From NCBI RefSeq assembly GCF_004155535.1, contig NZ_RYUH01000010.1:248001-312000 (forward strand): a stretch of DNA of 64,000 nt. Direction: 5' to 3'. The DNA is from Bifidobacterium pseudolongum subsp. globosum. Lineage in GTDB: Bacteria; Actinomycetota; Actinomycetes; Actinomycetales; Bifidobacteriaceae. The position numbers and the translations under genes were made by a program. Below, in pieces: positions 43,528 to 53,020 of the stretch (position 1 is the first letter of the stretch; the number at the start of each line of letters is the position of its first letter). The notes under the pieces are model-generated. The model was not told the DNA's origin and searched no databases. It saw nothing but the letters and a program-made list of their open reading frames with translations.

Positions 43528-44606
43528 TGCCGACCACCAAATCCGGGATGGGGCGTGACGACGCACAACGCGACACCAAACGCCCCATCTCATTACGCGC
43601 AGAACTGACCATCCTGATCGTCGTTTCGAGCGTTTTGGCGTTCGTGCTCGCATGGATCGCCACGATGCTCGGATTGAACGGATGGATCGCACTGCCAATC
43701 GCCATCGCCGCGACGCTAGTGTTCACGTACGTCACCTCCCGGCATCTGACCCGTCCACTGTCCCAGATGATCGGTGCGGTGCAGGCCATGGCCGAAGGTG
43801 ATTATTCCGCCCGCGTGCACATCAAGAAGAACAGCCGTGACGAAGTGGGCGAACTCGCCGATGCGTTCAACATCATGGCGGACGAACTCGAGCATGCCGA
43901 CCAGATGCGGCGCGACATGATCGCCAACGTCAGCCATGAATTGCGTACACCGGTCTCGGCGCTGCAGGCGATGGTCGAGAACATGGCGGATGGCATCGTG
44001 GAACCGACCCCCGCGAACTTGGAGAGCATCCTCACACAGACCCACCGGCTTTCGGACCTCATCTCGTTCCTGCTGGACCTGTCACGTCTGGAAGCGGGCG
44101 CCGCAAGCCTGGAGATCGCGCCGATCAACCTCGCCGAGTTCATCAGCGAGACCATCGGGCCGCTCGAATACGCGGACACCGGCCATGGGCACACAATCGA
44201 ACAGCGGATTCCCGATGACCTCAACCTGGAGGGCGACGAGGCACGGCTGCACCAGCTCTTCACCAACATCATCGCCAACGCGCTGAAGCATTCGCCCGAC
44301 AACACGGCGATCCTGATCGAGGCCCACGGCGACGGCACGAACGACACCGTCGTGGTCAATGTGGTCAACTTCGGGTCGCATATCCCCGAATCGGTCCGCA
44401 ACGACATCTTCCGCCGCTTCGTCAAAGGCAAGTCCGGCCCGGGAACCGAATCGGGCGGCACCGGCCTCGGCCTGTCCATCGCGCGTTGGGCGGCGCAACT
44501 CCATGGCGGCACCGTGCAGGTCATCGACGACCCCCGCGGCGTCAACTTCGAAATCGTGTTGCCCTGCTATCCGCAGATCGCCGAACAGGGCGACGACGAA
44601 TCATGA
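43527..44606 (+). CDS. sensor histidine kinase, intramembrane-sensing type
   Basis: A 359-residue kinase. Two hydrophobic helices follow directly (TILIVVSSVLAFVLAWIATML, WIALPIAIAATLVFTYVT) with only about six residues outside, so it likely senses within the membrane. HAMP (RHLTRPLSQMIGAVQAM), H-box NVSHELRTPVSAL with the phospho-His, then N, G1 and G2 boxes (NIIANALKHS, GTGLGLSIA). Starts inside the response regulator stop codon. Its end overlaps the convergent comF-like gene by six bases. Confidence 0.9.
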   Translation: MPTTKSGMGRDDAQRDTKRPISLRAELTILIVVSSVLAFVLAWIATMLGLNGWIALPIAIAATLVFTYVTSRHLTRPLSQMIGAVQAMAEGDYSARVHIKKNSRDEVGELADAFNIMADELEHADQMRRDMIANVSHELRTPVSALQAMVENMADGIVEPTPANLESILTQTHRLSDLISFLLDLSRLEAGAASLEIAPINLAEFISETIGPLEYADTGHGHTIEQRIPDDLNLEGDEARLHQLFTNIIANALKHSPDNTAILIEAHGDGTNDTVVVNVVNFGSHIPESVRNDIFRRFVKGKSGPGTESGGTGLGLSIARWAAQLHGGTVQVIDDPRGVNFEIVLPCYPQIAEQGDDES

Positions 44607-45326
44607 TCGATCCGGTGCCCGCGGCGGCGTATGGGCGAGGGCCAGCGCCGCGAGCACCGGATTGCCTTGTGCGCGCAGGACATCGATGCATTCGCGCATC
44701 GTGGCTCCCGACGTGACGATGTCATCGATGACGATGACCGGCATGCCTGCAGGCAAACGCACACCATTGCGGCAACGGATATGGCCGGTGACACGTTCAC
44801 GCCTCCCCCGCGCGGACGCCGTCTGCACCGATTTGGTGCGTATGTGCCTGACCTCAAGTGCACACTGCACGCGCGCTTCCACTCCCCACGCGCACAACCG
44901 CTCGGCCAACGCCCCGGCGATCGGGTCAAGCTGACTGCGCCCCCGCGCGCAGATGGATCGCCACGACGACGGCGCAGGCACAACGGCCACAGCCCCCACT
45001 TGGTCGAGCGTGCTGCGCAACGGCTCGGCCTGCAGCAACGCCACCATGGCGTCACTGAACGGACCGTCGCATTCGGCGTCGCCATGGTCTTTCCATGCGA
45101 GCACCGCACGCCGCAACGGACCGCGATAGCTCCCGCACGCCATGCCGACCCCACACACCGTAGCCGGCAGATCGAAGCACACCGGCTGCACCAGACCGTG
45201 CATGCATGTGCCGCAGAGCACTTCATCCGGTGCGCCGCACCCCGCGCAGCCACGCGAGAACAGCACATCCCGTACAGCGCGCACGGCGCCTGTCAGTGCG
45301 CCGGCCGCGCCTGCCAGGCCGTTCAT
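44601..45326 (-). CDS. ComF-family phosphoribosyltransferase
   Basis: A 241-residue protein. N-terminal zinc-binding CAGCGAPDEVLCGTC is typical of ComF, and the PRPP loop VIVIDDIVTSGATM is complete. ComF is needed for DNA uptake in competent bacteria; in bifidobacteria competence is not established. Overlaps the HAD gene by four bases, so both are one unit. Start ATG 45326. Confidence 0.85.
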   Translation of the reverse strand: MNGLAGAAGALTGAVRAVRDVLFSRGCAGCGAPDEVLCGTCMHGLVQPVCFDLPATVCGVGMACGSYRGPLRRAVLAWKDHGDAECDGPFSDAMVALLQAEPLRSTLDQVGAVAVVPAPSSWRSICARGRSQLDPIAGALAERLCAWGVEARVQCALEVRHIRTKSVQTASARGRRERVTGHIRCRNGVRLPAGMPVIVIDDIVTSGATMRECIDVLRAQGNPVLAALALAHTPPRAPDRS

Positions 45327-46147
45327 GCCATGCGCGGCTGGTGTGTGCCGTACCAGTCGATGATCGCGGTGCACAGGCGCAACGTCTCCTCTGGGCCGGT
45401 GACCCGAATGGCCATTGTGCCCGCTTTCGCCGCAGGGTAGTCGTTGCCGTCGGGGTCCAGCCTGTCACCGACGAACATCATCGACCCCACCGGCACATCG
45501 AGGATGCGCGCGAGCTCGCGTACGGCATAGGATTTGTCGATGCCACGGCCGGACACATCCACGCTTGTGGAGCCGCCGGAACGCACCAGAAGATGTGGTA
45601 CGTCCCGCTGCACCGCCTGCGCGAGCCTGTTCTTCTTCTCATTGGTGGGATCCCAAGCCTCTTTGGCGTCCACGGGCGCTTGTTGGCCCAACGCGGAAAA
45701 CGTGATCTGGCTGCCGCGGTCCTCGATGCGGTCGCCCCATGTGTGTTCCTCCCACAATCCCATGGCGCGGGCATGGTGTTCCAGCGATGCGATGGCCGCC
45801 CGACGGTCTTCGGGGTCGAGGTCACGCTGGTAGATGGGGGTCCATTCCCCTCCGGACCACCGGAAATAGCGGGTGCCGGTCGTGGGCATGAGATGGAGGT
45901 GCGTGCGGTCGGCATCGTCGGTGAGCACGTCGGTGACCTGGCTTTCCAGCAGCGGCATGGCGCCACCGGAGATGATGGCCACCGGCATCAGGGTCGTCAG
46001 CGTGGACAGCGCCTGCGCCATGTCCGGGTGCATCGGCTTCTTGGAACGGGCGAGGGTGCCGTCCAGGTCGAAGGCGGCCACACGCATCTTCTCGCATAGC
46101 GCATTGATGTCCACCTGCGCGCAATCCACGCTCACCGGTTCGCTCAT
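45323..46147 (-). CDS. HAD-superfamily phosphatase (HAD-IIB, phosphomannomutase-like)
   Basis: A 274-residue protein with AAGGAGGCAAC before ATG. Nucleophile pair in AAFDLDGTL, motif II in AIISGG, cap domain with DRGSQITFSALGQ and VDVSGRGIDKSYAVREL, and motif IV in VGDRLDPDGND. The cap resembles eukaryote-type phosphomannomutase (PMM) proteins, but also HAD sugar phosphatases. No step is proven. Coupled to the ComF-like gene. Confidence 0.8.
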   Translation of the reverse strand: MSEPVSVDCAQVDINALCEKMRVAAFDLDGTLARSKKPMHPDMAQALSTLTTLMPVAIISGGAMPLLESQVTDVLTDDADRTHLHLMPTTGTRYFRWSGGEWTPIYQRDLDPEDRRAAIASLEHHARAMGLWEEHTWGDRIEDRGSQITFSALGQQAPVDAKEAWDPTNEKKNRLAQAVQRDVPHLLVRSGGSTSVDVSGRGIDKSYAVRELARILDVPVGSMMFVGDRLDPDGNDYPAAKAGTMAIRVTGPEETLRLCTAIIDWYGTHQPRMA

Positions 46148-46231
46148 GTTGCCTCCTTGTGTGACGGCAGGTCTTCCGTACAGTAGCTGTCTATCGTAGC
46201 ATTGCCGTGCCGATGGCTTACAGTTGGAGGC

Positions 46232-46660
46232 ATGCTACAACCTCCATGGAACGCCAAAGTCTACCGCAACCGTCATGGACGCGGGCTGCGCCGGCCGATG
46301 TTCGGCACGCGCCTGCCGCGGTACCGCACCAGAAGCGGCATGTTCGACGACATGGTGGTGGCCCAGATCCGCCGGCTGTCCGAAGCGTGGCCGGATCTGG
46401 TGGCACCGCTGCAGTTCGCCGTCGAGGATGTGCCGCCATCTGAGCCGGCGCCGTGGGAATCGGAACCGATGTTGTTCTCGCAGGGGTTCCCCGCCGAGCA
46501 TGGCATACCGGCGCGCGTGGTGCTGTACCGCATGCCGTTGCAGGCCCACTCCCCCAACCGCATGGATCTGCAGTTCGCCATCCGCGATGAGCTTGTGGTG
46601 CGCATCGCTGAGCTCTACGGGCGTAGGCCTGACGAGATCGACCCCGATTTCGGTACCTGA
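46232..46660 (+). CDS. zincin-like metallopeptidase family protein, catalytic motif lost
   Basis: A 142-residue protein with TTGGAGG before ATG 46232. The actinobacterial family starts with an Arg/Gly-rich segment (RNRHGRGLRRPMFGTRLPRYRTR) and contains LQFAVEDVPPSEP; the end VRIAELYGRRPDEIDPDF is conserved. The expected HExxH is not present (RDELVVRIAEL here), so it is probably not an active peptidase. In actinobacteria it clusters with the DUF5719/GT2/WhiB region seen here. Confidence 0.75.
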   Translation: MLQPPWNAKVYRNRHGRGLRRPMFGTRLPRYRTRSGMFDDMVVAQIRRLSEAWPDLVAPLQFAVEDVPPSEPAPWESEPMLFSQGFPAEHGIPARVVLYRMPLQAHSPNRMDLQFAIRDELVVRIAELYGRRPDEIDPDFGT

Positions 46661-46668
46661 TGTCTGGT

Positions 46669-48213
46669 TCAGCGCACGATGGATGCGTCGTTTCGGGCGG
46701 TGACGGTCTGGCGTTGCACTTCCAACGATGCGGCGGGCAGGTATGCGATGCCGGCCAGACCGCTTTCGTCGATGGAGTCGTTCGTAAGGAACGCCCCCCA
46801 TACCAACGATCCGGACTTCCCGGTCGTCTCCACCGCCACGACGCCTTTGCCGATGTCACCAGGGGTCAGTGTGACGGCCGAATTGGCGTCTACCTCCACC
46901 TCATGATCCCCTACCCGTTTGCCGGAGGCATCGTACCCCACGAAGGTCGCCGTGGCCTGCGACTCCTCCATGTTGGCGACCACCATATTCGCCGAGACAT
47001 CTGCAGGAATCGCCAGTGCGGCTTGTTGTGTGGCCGGTTCGGCATTCACCACTGCATAATCCCGCTGTCCCTCGTCGCCGGAAGCCGTCACGCGCATCGC
47101 CAGCATGCAATCGTCATCGCTCTGCGCATAGACGGCAACCGCGCCCTTCGGCGCCTTCCCCACATCGTGGGTGGCCACCACGCCGGCGGCGATGGAGAAC
47201 GAATCCATTGCCACAAGACCATGGTCGGTGATCCACGACAAGGTGACCTTCGTGTCGTGGCGCGCAAACGCATACACCGCGGCACCGTTCCATTCCTCCC
47301 CGATGGGCATGGCCTGCTCCGTCGAGGCGCTCCTCAACGGCATGATGAAGTCATTGCCCTTCGGTGTCAGCCCGTCCATCGCCACTGACCGGATCACCGC
47401 GCCGATCGGCGTGTTCTGGCTCGTGGCCGTGACATACAACGCCTGCTGTCCAGGGGCCGCGGCATTGAGCATGACGGTGCTGCGCCCATTGGCTGGAACG
47501 GTCACGGTGCTCGACGTGGCGAGCGCGATTTTCTCGCCCTCTGTGCCCCATGCGGCGATATCCACGGACGTCGGTTTGTCGGATGTGTTGGCGAGCATGA
47601 GCTGCTGTGTGTTTCCTGTGGTAGTGGCGGGCACCAGGAACCGCTGCTGCAACTGGGTGGTGACGCATGACGAGGCCGCCACACCCGGAAGATCGCCTTC
47701 AGTGGCCCACGATGCGAGAGCCCCTGTGGCCCCGGTGCCGCTTTGGGCGCTGAGCACACGGGTCTCCAGCACCGAAGGGTCTTTCGCGTTCTGTGCGGAT
47801 GAGACGTAGGCCACCGTGCCGTCATCCTGGGTGGGGCTTTCGAGCACGTCCGCATCCACGCCTTCGGCATCGGTGAGGTTGCGCGACTGCGCATGGAAAA
47901 TCGATCCGAACGCGGCGTAGCGGCGCCTCGATTGCAGATTGCCGACACTGGCCTGGAACTCCGTGTCGCCGAAGGCCTCGGTGTCAGCCAACCCCATCTG
48001 CGCGGGGCAGTACTGCACGATCTGCTTGGGGCTGACCGTCTCCCGCACCTCAACATTGGAGACTTGCGCCGTGTCCGCGCCCACGCCTTCGACCGGCAAT
48101 ACGGTCAGCCCCACAATGAGCGCCGCCACAATGGCACCTGTGGCGGTCGTGGCGATCGCTTTGCGCGCATGGTGCGCCTGGTCGATCGGCTTGCGGTTGG
48201 TGTGCGCGTTCAT
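46669..48213 (-). CDS. DUF5719-family exported protein
   Basis: A 514-residue protein from ATG 48213. One signal-anchor helix (TATGAIVAALIVGLTVLPV) then an extracytoplasmic beta-rich domain of repeating immunoglobulin-like strands (VTVPANGRSTVMLNAAAPG; VTLTPGDIGKGVVAVETTGK). Four-base overlap with the glycosyltransferase gene shows they act together. The family is confined to actinobacteria, role unknown, probably in cell-envelope polymer export. Confidence 0.85.
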   Translation of the reverse strand: MNAHTNRKPIDQAHHARKAIATTATGAIVAALIVGLTVLPVEGVGADTAQVSNVEVRETVSPKQIVQYCPAQMGLADTEAFGDTEFQASVGNLQSRRRYAAFGSIFHAQSRNLTDAEGVDADVLESPTQDDGTVAYVSSAQNAKDPSVLETRVLSAQSGTGATGALASWATEGDLPGVAASSCVTTQLQQRFLVPATTTGNTQQLMLANTSDKPTSVDIAAWGTEGEKIALATSSTVTVPANGRSTVMLNAAAPGQQALYVTATSQNTPIGAVIRSVAMDGLTPKGNDFIMPLRSASTEQAMPIGEEWNGAAVYAFARHDTKVTLSWITDHGLVAMDSFSIAAGVVATHDVGKAPKGAVAVYAQSDDDCMLAMRVTASGDEGQRDYAVVNAEPATQQAALAIPADVSANMVVANMEESQATATFVGYDASGKRVGDHEVEVDANSAVTLTPGDIGKGVVAVETTGKSGSLVWGAFLTNDSIDESGLAGIAYLPAASLEVQRQTVTARNDASIVR

Positions 48214-51200
48214 TCCTGTTCCTCCTTTGCGGCGGTGCGGCGCCGTGGAATGGCCACAAGGCAGTACAGCACCACGATGATGCCGAGGCACCAGAGCCAT
48301 GCGGAACGCCACGGGCTGTGCTGGACCAGATGCTGTGCGCTGGCGTCGATGTGCTGGCTGGGGGTGGCGTTGAGCGTCAAACGGAAATAGGTGCCGTCAG
48401 TGCTGCCCACAACCGATTGCGTGCCTTGCGACGCCGTGACGTTGGCGAGCAATTGCTCGCTCGCGCGGGCGCTGATATCACCGGATGCACCGGTGACCAC
48501 ATAGATGCCGCCGAATCCCAGATCGCTCAACATGGCGATGGCATCGTCATCGCTGTTCGCCAGCAGATGCGCGCTCAACCGGGCCAATTGCTCATCGTCC
48601 GTGTCATGCTGCAGACCGTACGCCGCGCTCACCCGGTATGCCGGCGAGCTGTCGATCAGATCGCCGCGCCCTGTGCGCATGACCGAGTATTCGATGGTGC
48701 CATTGCCGCTCGCGCGCAACGCGAGGACGCGGCGGTCGCTCTGCTGGTCCAGATAGTCGCGTGCGACCATCGGCAAGCCCGAACCGGTGATGCCAATGCC
48801 ATCGCGGGCAGCGATGGACCAGCCATACCAGCAGCATGAGGCCGTGGCCACGGCGAGCAGCACGGCGATGGCCGCGCGCCCGATACGGCCGGCGGAGAAT
48901 GGCGATGCAGGCTCTTCCGTGAACCGATTGAACGGTTTGACCGCCGAGCCCGCCATCAACGCCGCCGAACCGAGAAGTCCGCATGCGGCGAGCGCCACAC
49001 CGGGTAGCACCGAGCCGCCGGCCACACCGTAGGGCATAACAGCCACGACAACGGCTGCGGAAACGATGGCGAGCGCGAATCCGCAGATCGCCACCGTCCA
49101 CAGGATCCGGCATGCGCGGAACATGGACGGGCGGAACAGGGCGACGATGGCGACGATGACGATCAGGATCATCGTGATGATGATGCACGCGTCGCGGATG
49201 CCGTCCGGTGTGGCCCATGCCGACCATGTCTGCGGTGCGTCGATGCCGAAGGTGCGCCAGATGAGCGCGTTGAGGTTGAGGATCTTCGGGGTGCCGTTCA
49301 CCGTGGCGACCGGCACCATGATGTCGCCGAACAGCTGGCGCCACATGCCGTCGGCCCCGTACCGCACGGCGTTGACGAGCGTCGGCGCCAACGCGAAGGC
49401 CGCCGGGAACGGAATCAGCAGCAGCATGAGGCGGTGGCGGCGCACGAAGACGAGGAACGCCACGAAGATCACGATGAGCGCCAGCAACAATTGCGGTTCG
49501 GCCGCGACGGCGGGGATGAACATGAGGGCGGACGCCGCTGCGGCTTGGATCGATGAGCGCGGGTTGACGGGGGCTTCGGTGCGGTACAGGCCGACCGCCT
49601 TGAACGACAACGCCAATGCGCCGGGCAGGAACACCATGACGGTGAGCATCGGCAGGTTCGCTTCGGCGTAGAGTCCGAAGGCGAGCGCGCATCCGTACCA
49701 CAGCAGGCCGCACAGCACACGGACGGTGTCGGAGCGGGTGACCACGCCGGCGAGCGCCCAGAACGACAGCACGCACAATGGCGCCGAGAGGAAGAAGATG
49801 AGTGCCATCGCCACACTCACATGACCACCGGTGCACACGCTGCATACCATGAGCACAAGGAGCCATGGCGTTGGGGGCACTGGGATGCCGGTGCCGATGC
49901 CGAACACCCATGGCGTGGTGGCCGATTCCACCAGTTGACGGAATGTCGCATCGGTCGGCAGCAGCTGGTTGGAGTACATCGAAGTGTCGGCGAACGCGTA
50001 CCGCAGAATGCCCCAGTACATGATGACGGTGCAAATCAAGGCAAGCAGCGCCGCTGTGGCCGCAAGCGCCCAGCGCCGGATGAGGCGCGCACGCAGATGG
50101 GCGGTGGCAAGCGGGTCGAGCACCACATTGTTGCATTGGTCGTTGAATGCGTCGATGCGCGCATGCCATTGCCGGATCTGCTGCCGGTCGGCGGTCAACG
50201 GCGCCAAGGCACGCCGGGGCACGGTGCTCACCTTCTTGAGGCGGTGGCGTGCGCTGAGCGCCCCGGGAATGCCGCAGAGCGCGATCCAAGGCATGCACAG
50301 CGTGCACCACGCACGGTATGGGTTTTTACGAAACAGCAGGCGGATGGCGCTCGCGGCCGCGATGATGAGGCCGGCGATCCAGGCCAATGGCCACCACAAG
50401 GCGTTGATGTCGGTATACCGGTACTTCTGTTCACCGGAAAGCTGTGCCATCGAAGTGTTGGTGGCATCATCCTGATCGATCGGTTCGCCGCCTTTGGACC
50501 GCACGCCGTCCCACCGGGCGCGACGGTGCGCGATACGGGCCTGCGGCACGACGACCACACGCTTGCCGTTGCGGCACAACCTACGGCAGAAGTCGTCGGA
50601 TTCGTCGAATGTGCCGAACCACGGATTGACGCCGTCCACGACGGTCACCGTGTTCACCGGCACGAGGGCGCCGGCGAGCGAGACAGCGAACACGTCACGG
50701 CGTGTGTCATATTGCTCCTGATCGGGTTCGCCGTCCACGACGAGCGTCGTCACACGGTGTGAGGCGGCATAGGCACCGACCGCATGCAGGTGTGCGCCTT
50801 CCCAGTCGAGTTGTTTGGCGCCGAGCAACGCGGCGGTGGGTGTGTTGCGCCACGCGTCGAGCAAAGCCTCGAGGCAGCGGTCGTCGGCCGGCCGCGAATC
50901 GTCGTGCAACAGCCACAGCATCTTCGTCGAGGTGTCGACCTGCGCGGTGCGCAGCACCTTGGCCACCGCGTCCGCAAACGATTTGGCCTGGGTCACGCGC
51001 ACAAGCTGCACGCTGATGCGTTGCGGTTCCGGCACCTCCTGATAGACCTCGGCCACTGTGGGGATGATCTCGAAACTGGTCTGCACGGACTGGACGGTGT
51101 TCCCAGAGCAATCGGCGATGACGATCGTCGACGGCAACACGCTTTGCCGCAGCACCGATGCCAACGTGCGGGGCAGGAAACGCAGGTCGTGCTCCACGGT

Positions 51201-51308
51201 GATCACCGCGGTGACGTTCGTCACCGCCCGCTGGTCGTGTGAGTATGGGCGCGATGCCAACGCCTCGCCGATCACTTGCTGGATCTCGCTGTTACCTGAG
51301 AGGGTCAT
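48210..51308 (-). CDS. large membrane glycosyltransferase (GT2 domain plus polytopic region)
   Basis: A 1032-residue protein. The first 300 residues are a GT2 domain (NVTAVITVEHDLRFLPRTLASV, LLHDDSRPADDRCLEALL with the DD metal site, QARIAHRRARWDGV). Then about a dozen membrane helices follow, with large hydrophobic stretches to the end, a build like mycobacterial Rv3779-type polyprenyl-phosphate glycosyltransferases. ATG 51308 has no ribosome site, but TACACT ends eight bases upstream, so the message is probably leaderless. Coupled to DUF5719. Likely builds a wall polysaccharide. Confidence 0.85.
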   Translation of the reverse strand: MTLSGNSEIQQVIGEALASRPYSHDQRAVTNVTAVITVEHDLRFLPRTLASVLRQSVLPSTIVIADCSGNTVQSVQTSFEIIPTVAEVYQEVPEPQRISVQLVRVTQAKSFADAVAKVLRTAQVDTSTKMLWLLHDDSRPADDRCLEALLDAWRNTPTAALLGAKQLDWEGAHLHAVGAYAASHRVTTLVVDGEPDQEQYDTRRDVFAVSLAGALVPVNTVTVVDGVNPWFGTFDESDDFCRRLCRNGKRVVVVPQARIAHRRARWDGVRSKGGEPIDQDDATNTSMAQLSGEQKYRYTDINALWWPLAWIAGLIIAAASAIRLLFRKNPYRAWCTLCMPWIALCGIPGALSARHRLKKVSTVPRRALAPLTADRQQIRQWHARIDAFNDQCNNVVLDPLATAHLRARLIRRWALAATAALLALICTVIMYWGILRYAFADTSMYSNQLLPTDATFRQLVESATTPWVFGIGTGIPVPPTPWLLVLMVCSVCTGGHVSVAMALIFFLSAPLCVLSFWALAGVVTRSDTVRVLCGLLWYGCALAFGLYAEANLPMLTVMVFLPGALALSFKAVGLYRTEAPVNPRSSIQAAAASALMFIPAVAAEPQLLLALIVIFVAFLVFVRRHRLMLLLIPFPAAFALAPTLVNAVRYGADGMWRQLFGDIMVPVATVNGTPKILNLNALIWRTFGIDAPQTWSAWATPDGIRDACIIITMILIVIVAIVALFRPSMFRACRILWTVAICGFALAIVSAAVVVAVMPYGVAGGSVLPGVALAACGLLGSAALMAGSAVKPFNRFTEEPASPFSAGRIGRAAIAVLLAVATASCCWYGWSIAARDGIGITGSGLPMVARDYLDQQSDRRVLALRASGNGTIEYSVMRTGRGDLIDSSPAYRVSAAYGLQHDTDDEQLARLSAHLLANSDDDAIAMLSDLGFGGIYVVTGASGDISARASEQLLANVTASQGTQSVVGSTDGTYFRLTLNATPSQHIDASAQHLVQHSPWRSAWLWCLGIIVVLYCLVAIPRRRTAAKEEQE

Positions 51309-51315
51309 AGTTGAC

Positions 51316-51321
51316 AGTGTA
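51316..51321 (-). promoter_or_regulatory. -10 of a probable leaderless GT2 promoter
   Basis: TACACT, seven bases from the ATG, no ribosome site. Confidence 0.45.
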
Positions 51322-51393
51322 CGCAACAGGGTATATTCACCCGCCCGCATACCGCTGCATACAGGGGGCTGTGGAGGCCGGCGCACATGAGAA

Positions 51394-51445
51394 TCGAGCC
51401 GCTTCTCACATACATGCCTTATAATCGCAGAAGATTGCGGCTCGA
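51394..51445 (+). promoter_or_regulatory. promoter inside an inverted repeat, before the first LCP gene
   Basis: TCGAGCCGC (51394-51402) and GCGGCTCGA (51437-51445) flank a consensus -10 TATAAT (51420-51425). May be an operator or a leader hairpin. Confidence 0.45.
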
Positions 51446-51494
51446 CGAGGGGCAGTGGGTGTGTTGCTCGCAGTGTTCCCGTGAGGCGCGACCG

Positions 51495-52958
51495 ATGTCG
51501 ACACGGAAAGGCGAACCTGTGGCTTCCCATAGCACAAAAGACACGCAGCAGACGAATCCGGGCTCGGCGGTGCCACGCCGCCCACGCCATAGCGCCATCG
51601 CCTACACCATCCGCCACCGCGCGCGCATGGTCATCGCATGCCTCATCGCCGGTGTACTCGTCTTTTGGGGCACAGTGGCCGCGGCCACGTGGTTCAATAT
51701 CGACCACGCAGTGCAGGAGCGCCGCGTGGACTCACACTTCGAGCACCAGGAGTACCTCGATCCCAATGCCGGACAGCCGATCCGTTTCGTGCTGATCGGC
51801 CAGGATTCCCGAGACGCCGGCAATGCGGACATCGCCGGGGACGGCGCCGAGAACGCCGGTGTGCACAATGCCGACACGACGATGGTCGTCGAGATCGCCG
51901 CCGACCGCCAGTTCATCAACCTCGTCTCGATTCCGCGCGATTCGCTTGTGGACGTGCCGAGCTGCACCACGTCCCAAGGTACGATCCCCGCCCAGTACGG
52001 CGTGATGTTCAACTCGATTTTCAGCACCGCCTATGCTGTGGGCGGAGACCTGTCGTCCGCGGCGAGCTGCACGGTGAGCGCCATCAATTCCCTGACCGGC
52101 CTGGACATCTCCAACTTCATCGTCGTCGACTTCAAGGGCCTTGCCGACATGATCGACGCGATCGGCGGCGTGGACGTGTGCATCCCAGTGCATACCGTGG
52201 ACGCCAATACGGACATGGACCTGTCGAAGGGCATGCACCACCTCGACGGCAAATCAGCCACCAACTACGCGCGCATGCGCTACGGCACCGGCACCGACGG
52301 TTCGGACATCATGCGCACCACGCGCCAGCAATACCTGATCAAATCGTTGTTCAACGAGGCGATCTCAAAGAACCTGTTCACGCAGACAAGCCAGCTCTAC
52401 CAACTGGTGCGTGCTGCCATCAATTCGCTGAGCATCAGTGAGGGCATGGCCGACACCGCGGCGCTGGTGGGCCTGGCGATGAGCCTGCGCAACATGCCGC
52501 TCGACCATCTGTACATGCAGACCGTGCCCATCACCGAGGCGCCGACGGATCCGAACCGTGTGGTGTGGGCACCGGACGCGGACGAAGTATGGGCCAAGTT
52601 CCGTGAGGACAAACCGCTGTTCTCCACGAAGGACACCACACCATCCGACACCAACGAAGACGGCGGCGACACGGGCGCCTCGGCCACGCCGAGCGAGACC
52701 CCAAGCGCATCGCCAAGTGAGACGACCGGGCCTTCGCAGGAGGGCACCGACTCGCCAGCCGCGACGCCAGCCCCCACCGTCGACCCGCAGACCGGCCTGA
52801 TCAAGCAGCCCGACGGCACACTCATCGATCCGGAGACAGGTGGCGTTGTGGATCCGGAGACCGGTGCAATCAAGGATCCCGATACCAACCAGTATGTGGG
52901 CATCGCCTACCAGTATCTCAACAACACCGTGTGCGCGGTGCCTGCCACCAAGCAGTAG
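51495..52958 (+). CDS. LytR-CpsA-Psr (LCP) family protein
   Basis: A 487-residue enzyme of the type that transfers teichoic acids or polysaccharides to peptidoglycan. One membrane helix (MVIACLIAGVLVFWGTVAAA) precedes the LCP domain: IGQDSR, NADTTMVVEI, SIPRDSLVDVP, ARMRYGTGTDGSDIMRTTRQQ with the lipid-phosphate arginines and aspartates. After the domain is a Ser/Thr/Pro tail and a repeated VDPETG-type segment. GAGG upstream of ATG 51495. The first of two LCP paralogs. Confidence 0.9.
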   Translation: MSTRKGEPVASHSTKDTQQTNPGSAVPRRPRHSAIAYTIRHRARMVIACLIAGVLVFWGTVAAATWFNIDHAVQERRVDSHFEHQEYLDPNAGQPIRFVLIGQDSRDAGNADIAGDGAENAGVHNADTTMVVEIAADRQFINLVSIPRDSLVDVPSCTTSQGTIPAQYGVMFNSIFSTAYAVGGDLSSAASCTVSAINSLTGLDISNFIVVDFKGLADMIDAIGGVDVCIPVHTVDANTDMDLSKGMHHLDGKSATNYARMRYGTGTDGSDIMRTTRQQYLIKSLFNEAISKNLFTQTSQLYQLVRAAINSLSISEGMADTAALVGLAMSLRNMPLDHLYMQTVPITEAPTDPNRVVWAPDADEVWAKFREDKPLFSTKDTTPSDTNEDGGDTGASATPSETPSASPSETTGPSQEGTDSPAATPAPTVDPQTGLIKQPDGTLIDPETGGVVDPETGAIKDPDTNQYVGIAYQYLNNTVCAVPATKQ

Positions 52959-53020
52959 CCAGCCGCTGCATCCCACCGATCGGGCATGCGCGAAGCATGC
53001 CATTGTTTCAGGAGGTCACC

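Noticed and set aside
44601..45326. Evidence for natural competence
   Set aside because: A ComF-like gene alone does not show it; no other competence genes are in the window.
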